Shown: positions 1 to 8,493 of the stretch, one piece after another
Position numbering within the stretch: the first letter of the stretch is position 1
Layout of the letters: each line of letters begins with the position of its first letter
Assembly: GCF_000204055.1 (NCBI RefSeq)
Contig: NW_006768780.1
Location: forward strand, 1,533,866-1,577,668
DNA: 43,803 nt
Source of the DNA: Melampsora larici-populina 98AG31
Taxonomy: Eukaryota; Basidiomycota; Pucciniomycetes; Pucciniales; Melampsoraceae
Direction of reading: 5' to 3'
Notes under the pieces: generated by a model
The model's database searches: none
Seen by the model: only the letters and a program-made list of their open reading frames with translations
Told to the model about the DNA's origin: nothing
Translations under genes and position numbers: made by a program

Positions 1-406
1 TTTATTTGTCTGTCATTCGATTTTGAACTTTGCATCAATTGTTTAAGATTAATTCATTTAAATTTGATTGTAGGCCTTCTTAATCAATTTTCAACTCTCT
101 TGACTTCAATTTTAATTTCGACTTCTTGATCATTTAGGTAAGTTTTTTGTTCCTTCTATTCTGTTGCATCATTTAAACTGACTTCTCCACTTTCTCCTGA
201 CTTGCTTTAATGTTAGTTCATAGCTGCATAGATTCCAATTTCAATTCTTGACTTCTTTCTTGTAGATCAACTGTTTGGGGATTGATTAATCTACTAGGTG
301 AGTTTTCATTCTTGATTCATCAATTCTAATCTTATTTGTGTAACATCAATGTTGACATTTTCAATTTTTGACCCTCTTTTTTTTTCCAAGGTATGTATGT
401 ATCTCA

Positions 407-440
407 TTTATTTATCTTTTTTGTATGTATTGTTTTTATT
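407..440 (-). terminator. Candidate poly(A) signals of the helicase gene
   Basis: Two AATAAA hexamers read on the minus strand (at 440-435 and 412-407) lie 8 and 36 nt beyond the helicase stop codon. They are the usual eukaryotic polyadenylation signal. The rest of 1-447 is T-rich, low-complexity DNA in which I see no gene. Confidence 0.35.
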
Positions 441-447
441 TGAACTT

Positions 448-2699
448 CTATGTCTGTATAAAATATACCATTTTGAATGTAAGATTGATGTTCATTGAGA
501 ATAACAAGATCCATATAGTGATAATTTGAATTGAAATGATGATTTTGATTATTTGTCTTGAGTCCACATGCCTTGATAAAAATTGAAGAGTGTGATTTAT
601 GGATCTTTTCTTTTTTCTGTTGTGAGTTGATCTAATGTAATAATAAAAAAAATGATATGAGATTAAGACGTGATCATAGGAATTGCTTTCCACACCGTAT
701 ATGTATTTGTGAAATAAATCGTATTTGAATACTAGTTCATCTGCGAGCTCCTCCAATTGACTGTCTAAAATATTACTTCTCTTTTTAGTAGCCTTTCTTT
801 TCACGCTACTATCCACAATGTTCTCTTCAAGTTTTTCTGTGTTAGGATCTAAGAAGCCATCCACACTAAAAACATCTTCCATTGCCTGACAATAATTTGA
901 CTTGGTCAATCTGGGCATGTTATGAACTAGCATATCAGAAGCTTCTGAGTCACAATTAGAGCACTTGCAATCTTGAAACTCTGCAGCTTTTTCGCGTGCT
1001 TGTTCAGCAAGAACCCGTGGGTCATTTTTTTTAAAAGGGATCACACCGATTCTGAGTATTTCACACAAGAAACCAAAAAGATTAGATACATATCAAGAGT
1101 TTCAAAGGCTAAGAAAAGCTCACGTGTTTCCAAGAGAGAGAGCTACCCTGAGACATATAGGTGTTATAGCGAAGGCATCCATGAGGTCGTCATCTTTCAT
1201 TTCTTTCTTATTGTCAATATTATCAATATTGTTAGTTCCGTTTCTCCGATTTGCTTCCACAAGGTGAATTGCTAGTCCAGTTCCGCTGCCCCGTCCACAC
1301 CGACCAAAAAGTTGAGCAAGTTCGGGAAGGCCCATACGTCCCATGACAATGACTTTCATGACTGTAGGCCAATCCTGACCCAGACCAAGGGCATTGGTAC
1401 AAGAAATGATCAGAAAGGCATCCTTGGTATACCCTTCAATTGTCCGAAGCTTCTCTTTACGTCCAGTACAGGAGTGATACCTGCAAATCAAGGTACTATC
1501 AGGATCGCACTTGCCTTTTGGAGTTCCTCTAGCGTCATTGACCACTTCCATCACTGTTCCTGTGGCATTCCTTGATCCAGAGTAGATCAGCGACTTCACC
1601 AGTTGATTATCAGGTACAAATTCTTTCCTAGAATAAAGCGCTCGTAAAGCTTTGGTCAACGCAGTTCCTGAGGGTATTTTGATGCGGATGATACGAATGT
1701 TGGACCGACTGAGTTCCCCTCGCACAATCTTGAGATTATGTTCTTTGATACTCAAGCTTGATAGAATTGAAGAAAAGGGTCCTGGTGCACACGTCGCGGA
1801 CATCATCAGAAGTGGGATCTTATTTGTTGCTAGGAACCGAAGACAGAGATTGCCATAAGACGGCCGAAATTGACCACCGTCCTGTTGACGCATGAAGGCA
1901 TTACACTGGCTTGCTCGCCCACTTTGCACCAGCCCCCACCAATATATCATGTGTGCTTCGTCAATCACCTTCAGAACTAGGTGGTCCTGAAACCACGTGC
2001 TGAAATATAATATCTCAAAGAGCTTGTTATTTAGAAATATCTCGGGGCTCTGTGGAGTTCTATAATCAGCTGACATTGTAGATGTGTGATTTTTAAAGAA
2101 TACTACTTACAACATAGATCACACTATAAAACCCAGCCATAATCTTCAGAACCACCGCTTCTGACATGTTTTCCTTTGTGAGATTCACGCCCTTGATTGA
2201 CCATCTCTTTTTCTCAGCAACCTACAGGCAAAACATACATCAACACCTTGGACTTGAGAAAGATTGGGATTGAACATACCTGATTGTCACCCAAGGCATC
2301 TAAGGGGTTTATCACGATACATACAGGGTGTTTTTTTTTGGGAAACAGATCCATGAACATCTCAGCAATTCGAGTCTTTCCATAGCCTGTACCGGCCAAC
2401 ACAAATGTGTCAAGACCTCTGACCAAAGCCACCACTGCTTCAACTTGTAGTTTTTTTGCTTTTGTTTTGTATTTCTTGAAATGATTATCCTCAATGAGCT
2501 TAGACAGCTGGTCGTCTGTCAAGGCTAAAATTTCGGGTGAAAGAGCAACTTTGGATCTAATTTGTTTCGTCAATGCGGTAGCAGGCAGAGGCGTGAGGTT
2601 TCCCGACGAACGAAGCGCGCGCTTTTTAGCTGGATGGGTGATGTCGGCGCTGCGAAGTGTCCTTTTTAGCGGAGATTCAGAAGTGAGCATTTTGGTCAT
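448..2699 (-). CDS. RecQ-like ATP-dependent DNA helicase, four exons
   Basis: A superfamily 2 DNA helicase of the RecQ type, expected to unwind DNA 3' to 5' in the nucleus. My model is complement(448..1051, 1124..2049, 2111..2221, 2280..2699), about 686 aa; all three introns keep frame. The ATG at 2699 was chosen because the longer reading frame begins with GTG. Visible motifs in order: Walker A GTGYGKT (about residue 90), the YVSPE motif created exactly at the exon 2/3 junction, DEAH box (VIDEAHMIYWWG), motif III MSAT, and motif VI QLFGRCGRGSG. A CKCSNC cysteine cluster follows in exon 4. The last ~70 residues are low-complexity and the true 3' end may involve another intron. Large families of such helicases are known in rusts, so this may be a repeat-family member rather than a single-copy Sgs1 orthologue. 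It is divergent from the Spc24-like gene. Confidence 0.8.
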
Positions 2700-3178
2700 C
2701 ACGCTGATTATCAGAGAATCACGATGAGAGAGAGAGCCTTCAGGATTACAATGATCTATTTGTGTAATTTGCTTGCGTTGAAAATTAAAGAATCTGAATG
2801 GTACAAGCTGTCCACCTCACTCGCAAGGTCTCTTCTCAGCAATTTTTTTCATCTCTCTGCCAATTTTTCTCTTTATGGGAAAAGAGAGAGAGAGACTCTC
2901 TCAGTGTCCAAAACGTTTGGTCCGTCAGAATTTCACCGCAGTCATGAGAATGAGCATCCAATAAGTTACATTGGTTTGCTCGACCACAAGAGCACTCATC
3001 CAAATCAGCAAGACCATATCACCACATAGGCTTATGTACAAGATGAAGGAGATCAGTTTGGTCTATTCATATCTCATGATTGATTGAGTGAGTTAGACGC
3101 TATTGTCAATTTTGTCCAAAAATCACGGAAAACCCCAAATTTGGAATTGGCATCACGCCAAAGATTGCCGATAAGTCG

Positions 3179-3233
3179 TAAGTCCCTCCTCCGCGAGCTC
3201 CCCCGGGACGCGCGCGCTTTGAGGAGGGACTTA
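3179..3233. repeat. 13-bp inverted repeat with a GC-rich loop
   Basis: TAAGTCCCTCCTC (3179-3191) is perfectly complementary to GAGGAGGGACTTA (3221-3233). The 29-nt loop is very GC-rich and contains CCCCGGG and CGCGCGCG. It lies between two divergent genes; the function is unknown. Confidence 0.7.
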
Positions 3234-3252
3234 GTTAAGTTAGGATTGCGAG

Positions 3253-3534
3253 TCAAATACCAGAGATAAAGAAAGGACCTGTGACACGAACCATGTGACA
3301 CGCTATAGCTGTTAATGCCCCTTTAGGCCTACCACCACAGAATGCATCACAAAAACTCGTAAGAAACCATTGAAATGCTGGTTCTGAAGTGTTATCGTCG
3401 GGTTTCATCTGAAAAAGTGCTGACCACCCTGATATCACACATTTTGCGTGGCCGTGAAAACAGACAGAGAGAATTTGAAGTAGTGCGCATATAATCAAGT
3501 TTGAATGGTTTGTGAGTGTCACCTTGGATGTCAT
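3253..3534 (-). CDS. Hypothetical 93-aa ORF, weak
   Basis: An ATG-initiated open frame of 93 codons with a hydrophobic N-terminal third and several cysteines. I do not recognise it. It sits in the helicase/Spc24 intergenic space and has no supporting domain, so it may be chance or an upstream exon. Confidence 0.15.
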   Translation of the reverse strand: MTSKVTLTNHSNLIICALLQILSVCFHGHAKCVISGWSALFQMKPDDNTSEPAFQWFLTSFCDAFCGGRPKGALTAIACHMVRVTGPFFISGI

Positions 3535-3771
3535 GCGTCCAGAGGTAATATCACCTGACTGTCACAAGGCCTCAGTGAACTTGACATGACCGAGGCGGCC
3601 GAGCAGCGTTCAACGTGATCAACGCGTCCAAGATTCCGTAAAGCCTTCTTCACGTCGAATTCTAATTTCAGCTCGAACGCGATTGAGATACCAACTGTCC
3701 TGATTCAATCATCATTCATATACCAATCCACATTCGATCTCATAGGAAACATCGCCCTCTTGGAGCGAAAA

Positions 3772-4760
3772 ATGTCTCAACCACGACAAAGCTTAAACCC
3801 ACCGAATCGACCTCCAGAAGATGAATCAGAGCCAATCCTTTCCCCAGCTCAAATATGGGATGAAACAACTACATTAGTTCAAGATACCACAGAAGTCATC
3901 AAGGAAGGTATAGATGAAGATCCTGAACTGGTTTATCAAGCACTCAATCAAACTTTTAAATGGTTAGAAAGATGTCGAGAAAAATTAGAAAATGGGAGGA
4001 ACGAAATGAATCGTGAGTATCATCTTTGGTAAAAAAATATTCTACAAGTCTTGAACTACTGATCGATTTTGAATATTCATTTATTTGCGCAAAGGAAGGT
4101 TTCGAGCGTCAAGCTGAAGCTAAGCAAGAGGCTTTGGACAAGATGAAAGCCAACTCAGTGGTGAGAGAAACACAAGCAGAGATTTACGCACTCAAACAGG
4201 ATTCATATGAAGAAGCGAGAAAGTTGAAAGTTTGTAACGTTCCATCCTCAATTGCTAAAATCAGTCAAAGAGCTAACCAGAATGCTGGTTTAGGAGCTTG
4301 ATAGTAATGTAGGGGTCACCAAGGCTCAAATCGCTCGTTTGCAAGCTGAGTGCAAACAACTTGAACATTATGAGCCTAGTCGGTCACCGTCCGGCGACTT
4401 TGTTTTTGGTACTTCATTGTAAAGTTTACATACCAAGATATGTAGAGCCAGTATTGTTAACATTTATCATTACAACTCAGATTGAAAACCAAACTTAATC
4501 ATGAACTTGGGTTTGTACAAGTACCCCGCCGGACGACATCTGAAAAACCCTCTGACAAATTATTTCTGCGTAAGTTTCACACTTGTACCGCTTGACCTCG
4601 TCTTCCACTCATCCCTCGCTAATTATCCTTGGTTGCATGATATTCAAACACAAAAGGATGTGATTTACATCCTGAATCTTCACGAGTGGTCCGGAAAGCC
4701 GAAAATAATCGAGATGGATTTGTCTTGGGTAATCAACTATGGGATTTGATTTCACCTTGA
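3772..4760 (+). CDS. SPC24: Kinetochore protein Spc24-like, five exons
   Basis: Probable Spc24, a subunit of the Ndc80 kinetochore complex that pairs with Spc25 and links kinetochores to microtubules. Model: 3772..4012, 4099..4233, 4313..4418, 4481..4569, 4657..4760, giving 224 aa. All four introns are 62-87 nt with GT-AG ends, and the frame closes at every junction. The ATG at 3772 was chosen because the upstream in-frame codon at 3760 is TTG. Seen in order: acidic N-terminus, a long charged coiled coil (about residues 45-140), then the segment LKTKLNHELGF, which resembles the Spc24 globular-domain entry (LxLYRxLGI), and a C-terminal end GNQLWDLI, which resembles the family's terminal ANYLWDLL. 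The length matches the family (about 200-230 aa). The identification is from motif memory, not from a search; the exon structure is more secure than the name. Confidence 0.6.
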
Positions 4761-4987
4761 GTCGAGCAACTCTGTCACTTCGACAACTTGTAAATCAGGA
4801 CCTGTACTTTCCAGCATATTGTAATTTTACTCCAGGATTTATATCTCTAAGAACAAAGTTTTCGGTGTGTGTTCTAATACCTCAGTTCATCGCGTTGTTT
4901 GACCAGATAGGCTCAGAAGGTGCGACTGGGCTGTAAAGTAAACAATCAAGAAGTCAATATTCTAATACTCCCTTGCAACGTACTCGT
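4761..4987. other. Convergent intergenic spacer
   Basis: A 227-bp gap between the 3' ends of the Spc24-like (+) and Emi1-like (-) genes. No additional gene is seen. Confidence 0.5.
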
Positions 4988-5464
4988 CTATTTTTGAACA
5001 TGATACATGTGATTTTCAGAAACCAACCTGCGATCCCAGACATCTTCACTATTAGGTCTTTCCAAGATCTTCTCAGCTTTCCTTTGATGCCACAAACCAG
5101 CACATTGTTCTTTATCAAGAGCTTTCAAACTAAGACAAAATTTGAAATTGTCCAACTTTGATGGACATGAATGATTTGATTCACCATAGCAATAGATTGA
5201 TTTAAGTTGATTTGAGAGTGAATAACATAATAAAAGGTTATCAAAGGCTGTTAGACATGAGATTGATTTGTTGCCTGAGATTAAGTGAGTATGAAGTTCT
5301 AAGGAATATCCTGAGGCTGAGAATCTAACGTCTGAGGAATTCCCTGAGGCTCAATGGCTTCTGATCAATCACTCGTGCATCTCTCAGTCTATGCTGAGTG
5401 GGATACTCAGTAGTGAAACTAACCCGCAATAAAGTTGGAACAAAGTTGAACCAAATCGGGACAT
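4988..5464 (-). CDS. EMI1: Emi1/DUF3128-family mitochondrial protein
   Basis: The main exon, complement(4988..5274), encodes about 95 residues with the DUF3128 layout: AFDNLLLCYSLSNQ, then a tyrosine/glycine stretch (YCYGE), then a Cx9C pair (C-PSKLDNFKF-C), then a charged helix with WHQRKAEKI, and finally SEDVWDRR. Fungal Emi1 has this order (AFDELFYCYSLG...Cx9C...PSSEDVWE) and is linked to mitochondrial function and early meiotic induction in yeast. The 5' part is tentative: an ATG at 5464 with a donor at 5406 and an acceptor at 5275 keeps frame and gives 114 aa. The donor (GTATCC) is weak, and an alternative 5' exon is possible. The predicted start is five bases from a perfect 22-bp palindrome. 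Confidence 0.6.
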
Positions 5465-5468
5465 TCTA

Positions 5469-5490
5469 CCCTTCTCGACGTCGAGAAGGG
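5469..5490. repeat. Perfect 22-bp palindrome
   Basis: The sequence CCCTTCTCGAC followed by GTCGAGAAGGG is its own reverse complement over all 22 bases. It lies just upstream of the predicted Emi1-like ATG. It could be a dimeric transcription-factor site or a hairpin in the 5' UTR. Confidence 0.8.
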
Positions 5491-5786
5491 AGGTGGTGGA
5501 CGCAGTGATAAGGTGCTGGGGCAAGACAACGAGATTCAAAGCGCTTTTGGGGGGGCATATACTGTTTGGTGTTAATAAAGGTTCCAAGGTTATGTTCACG
5601 CTGGCCAATGGTATGCATTGCGCACATCGAGGATTTTGGATAGAGAGCAGATGTCACATAGATAATAAAATGTGTTAAACAAATTGTAATAATTCTCAAT
5701 TGCCAAAGTAAACAAATAATGAGATAAACAGTGACCGCAGTGGAATTAGTTGCAAAAACCGACACCATATAGAACAAATGCTTTCT

Positions 5787-6637
5787 TCATAGCCGAAGGG
5801 TATCCTGTGCAAAGGTCAAGGATCTTCGATTGGAACGTTTTTGAATCTCTGGTGTCATGGCATTGGATGGTGATGGTGCCGTAGCTCGTCCCGTTTTTGA
5901 GAAAAGCTTTACAGCTGCGCAAGATCCAAATCCGAGTGGATTTTTACAGCGCATTATACATGTGTCTTGGCCTGTTCCACCGCTGCATTCAGCATCCCTA
6001 ATAGCGGACAGAGAAGGGGAATAAATCAATAAAAGTTCCGTACGAAAAGACATTCACTTTTGCACTTACGGTGGAAAGACTGAAGTGAGAGGATATGCAA
6101 ATTCTTTAGCCTCAGGGTTTTTACCACCTTCGCCTTCAATTTGTAAACTGATGTTCATTGGTTTGAATACCTTCAAGCTCATGTCAGATGAGTAACCGCA
6201 TTCGTATGGTCCTCCTCCATCGGCATTGTGGGCAAACATACTCATCGGAACTGAGCCATCTTCGCCAGCGGCTGAAATGCCATCGGCTTCGGCTTGATAA
6301 TTGCAGGTTTAATGTTAGAAATGGGTTAAAGGAGAATGAGACTAAGAGTAAACTTACCGATTGCCATTTCTTTTTGAACATCTACAGCAGACGCTGGTAA
6401 ACCATCACCACCAAATATTCTACCACAAGGTCCAACTTGACCAGAAGCCATGTCACCTGTATGGATTATACCGGTGTTTTGTACTAAAGTACCACGAGAG
6501 GTGAGTCTTGTACCAAAACCTGTCGATCTTTGTCCATTTGAACCTTCTATTGCTAGTATGAACGAATGAGCGTTGGTGGAGCGAAATATGGAGAAGATTA
6601 ACACAGTTGTAATTTGGAAAAATTGGCGGCTAGGCAT
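5787..6637 (-). CDS. Secreted Egh16/Mas1-like (DUF3129) protein
   Basis: A predicted secreted protein of the gEgh16/Mas1 family, known in fungal pathogens from appressorium and early-infection transcripts; its biochemical role is unknown. Model: complement(5787..5997, 6070..6292, 6358..6637), 237 aa, two phase-consistent introns of 65-72 nt. Seen: a signal peptide (about residues 1-23, hydrophobic core ending STNA-H, so the mature protein starts with His as is typical of the family), then a Gly/Thr-rich region, GPCGRIFGG, the central HNADGGGPYECG motif that resembles the family's Q/H-N-x-DGAGP[Y/F]xC, and the cysteine segment DAECSGG...CIMRCKN...GSCAAVK. The C-terminal ~40 residues are basic and probably disordered. 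The gene is intact. A duplicated ~72-bp block lies upstream (6689-6817). Confidence 0.75.
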
Positions 6638-6688
6638 CTTTTAAAGGATTATGAAATTAGAGTGAAGTGAGGGTTGAAATTCTGCGCG

Positions 6689-6817
6689 ACGAGATCAAAG
6701 ACGGGTGAAAATGCAAAAAAACGAAAGTGACAACTTCAAGTCGTCGAAACGGGAAGTGAAAGGGCGAGATCAAAAAGACAGATATTAAAAAACGAAGGTG
6801 ACAACGTCAAGTCGTCG
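6689..6817. promoter_or_regulatory. Duplicated promoter block upstream of the Egh16-like gene
   Basis: Two copies of a ~72-bp block: each has (G)CGAGATCAAA followed by a 26-bp box ending CAAGTCGTCG (6721-6746 and 6792-6817, two mismatches, start-to-start 71 bp). They lie 84-180 bp upstream of the predicted ATG at 6637, on the 5' side of a minus-strand gene. A duplicated regulator site is a plausible reading. Confidence 0.45.
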
Positions 6818-6839
6818 TTGGAAAGGTAAAAGGACTAAA

Positions 6840-7737
6840 ATAAACAAAAGTTAAATGCTATCAAAAAGGCTTTGAAGAGCGAAGACGTTTGAGAAAGGCT
6901 TGGTTGATGTAGTGATAGACTTGAAAAATCTGCTTGATGAGTGTGATTATAAGGAAAATCCGGAATACAACAGACTCTCTATTCCCTAGGCATTGAGGTC
7001 GCCATTGAGCATTTGCCGGTGTTGTTGGTCAGTTTGAACCATTCGTTGCGAGCTTTTCCTTCCCGGCGAGCGAAACTCGAGAAAATGACTTGCCGTGGTG
7101 TTGAATTGAGTTTGTCAACAGTAAAGACTTCTCAACCTGCCAGTCTAGAAAAAATCGTAATGAGGATTTGACCCAGCATTGTCGCTGCAACAATGTTTGG
7201 GTAATTGTCCGAGCACAACTAGACTGGATGGAAGATGTTGATGAAAAACGTCACAACTTGCAAGCAAAACTTTCAAAGCCAACAAACCTGTCTGTCATTG
7301 ACGAACTCACATCAATGTGCCCTCATAGGGTTGCGAGCTTCGACAAGGTTCATAAGCACTCCTTCACGATCCCAGCTTTGCCCATAGTACAGCTCGGACG
7401 TAGATGAAATCAGGATACCTACAGATGGGCTTCGCTGGATAGATAATTCCCCAAACCAACTTGAGATGGAAGCATGCTGCCAAGTTGAGGAAGCCAGTGT
7501 TTATTCAGTTCACCTTCGCTTGACCACGTATCAGTTTCCTCATCCATCGCTAATAAGTATGTACCTCGCTGCTTCTCGCACGCTTCCTTTTCCGGTGAAC
7601 AAACGTCTTTCGAGCCAACAAAATGCTCCTCGAGAAACTTCACCTGTACTTATTTAGCTGAACAAAGCAGATGAGGGGTGTTATTGCCCACTTTTTCCCT
7701 ATGAGATTTTGTTCAGTCTTCTCATGACCTTGATAAC
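6840..7737. other. No convincing gene
   Basis: About 0.9 kb with short open frames on both strands (plus-strand about 7168-7407 without an ATG, minus-strand about 7419-7643 without an ATG). The minus frame LAMDEETDTWSSEGELNK looks protein-like and could be an exon, but no start or flanking exon could be fitted. Confidence 0.4.
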
Positions 7738-7840
7738 ATATGTACTGTCGTTCTCGAAAAGCTTGTCCAAGTTTTCCCGCCAAATTGCTCGAGTTTTGCG
7801 GGAAAACTCGGACAAGCTTTTCGAGAACGACATTACATAT
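7738..7840. repeat. 103-nt near-perfect hairpin (43-bp arms)
   Basis: Arms 7738-7780 and 7798-7840 pair over 43 bp with two mismatches; the loop is 17 nt. The core arm is GTCGTTCTCGAAAAGCTTG and its complement. It lies in gene-free DNA just left of the transposon nest. It could be a small-RNA precursor, a tiny foldback element, or a recent inverted duplication. Confidence 0.85.
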
Positions 7841-7958
7841 AGTGAAAACGCAACACGAAGGACGCTAACTCATAGAAATTGCATCAAGACCAAGTTTAAA
7901 AACGTAACTTACTTTAATGAGAGAAAGAGTTTTGCCTCAATCTTCAGTCAATGACGGT

Positions 7959-7999
7959 GCACCTCGGGGTGCCTTATTCAACTGCTCGAAGCAGTGAAT
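7959..7999. repeat. Two adjacent small hairpins
   Basis: GCACC-TCGG-GGTGC (7959-7972) is followed by a stem built on ACTGCT-CGA-AGCAGT with flanking ATTC/GAAT (7976-7999). They sit 44 bp outside the recognisable left end of repeat R and may belong to its terminal structure. Confidence 0.4.
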
Positions 8000-8042
8000 A
8001 GAATGTACCATACAGCTGCTTCCAGCATCCACTGTCGCATCT

Positions 8043-8085
8043 CACCTCGTCTCATCCATCTCGCCAGACCGGTACCCAAATTATA
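8043..8085 (-). repeat. Repeat R, left copy, outer part
   Basis: 43 bp starting CACCTCGTCTCATCC that match, in inverted orientation, the right R copy (26500-26542 and 33357-33358). The copy is cut here by the Tc1/mariner-type element and resumes at 15888. The last two bases (TA, 8084-8085) are the insertion dinucleotide. Confidence 0.75.
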
Positions 8086-8284
8086 CAGTCAAACCGGAAA
8101 TGGTTGCCAAAAACAAAAAAATAAAAAGTCCAAAGAGGACGTGCGTCGGGACGACAGGTGCTGCTCATGAGTACCCGGGCCCCGCACCGGCGAAGCATGA
8201 TTACCCGGTTGAGGATCCGGAAATCTGTTCTCAATCGATTTAAGTACCCTCTGCATGCAGAAATGCTTCGAGAGGCCAGATCCA
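8086..8284 (+). repeat. Left 199-bp terminal inverted repeat of the Tc1-type element
   Basis: Complementary to 15689-15887 over 199 bp without gaps. I count six mismatches (about 97% identity), all transitions, five of them CpG versus TpG/CpA. The terminal ten bases are CAGTCAAACC. Confidence 0.9.
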
Positions 8285-8493
8285 TGGAAAACACCACGAA
8301 CGACTTCGACAACCTCTTCATCCGGATCCATGGGGTCCTTCCCTTGCCTCAACCGGTTCTTCTTCCCCTCAACTTCATCCTTTCGAATCAAGTTTTGGCC
8401 GCAAAACATCCTTTTCTTACCGTTTTCGCTATTCCCAATCAATCGCTTTCATTTCGCCCTTTGTTTCCACAAAGTCGTCTCATTTTAGCCACC

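Larger units (their letters stand above)
2703..3771. other. Divergent intergenic region between helicase and Spc24-like gene
   Basis: About 1.07 kb that must hold the 5' regions of two divergent genes. It contains a GC-rich hairpin (3179-3233) and one weak minus-strand ORF (3253-3534). I see no other coding signal. Confidence 0.5.

Noticed and set aside
448..2699. Helitron replicase
   Set aside because: The helicase has RecQ-type motifs, not Pif1, and there is no Rep/HUH domain or Helitron terminus.
5466..5777. Minus-strand 103-aa ORF upstream of the Emi1-like gene
   Set aside because: No recognisable motif, and it reads across the 22-bp palindrome; the Emi1 core lies in a different frame.
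8158..8493. N-terminal extension of the 619-aa gene upstream of 8494
   Set aside because: The open frame continues upstream into the 199-bp terminal repeat; the ATG at 8494 has a strong context and the upstream residues look non-coding.
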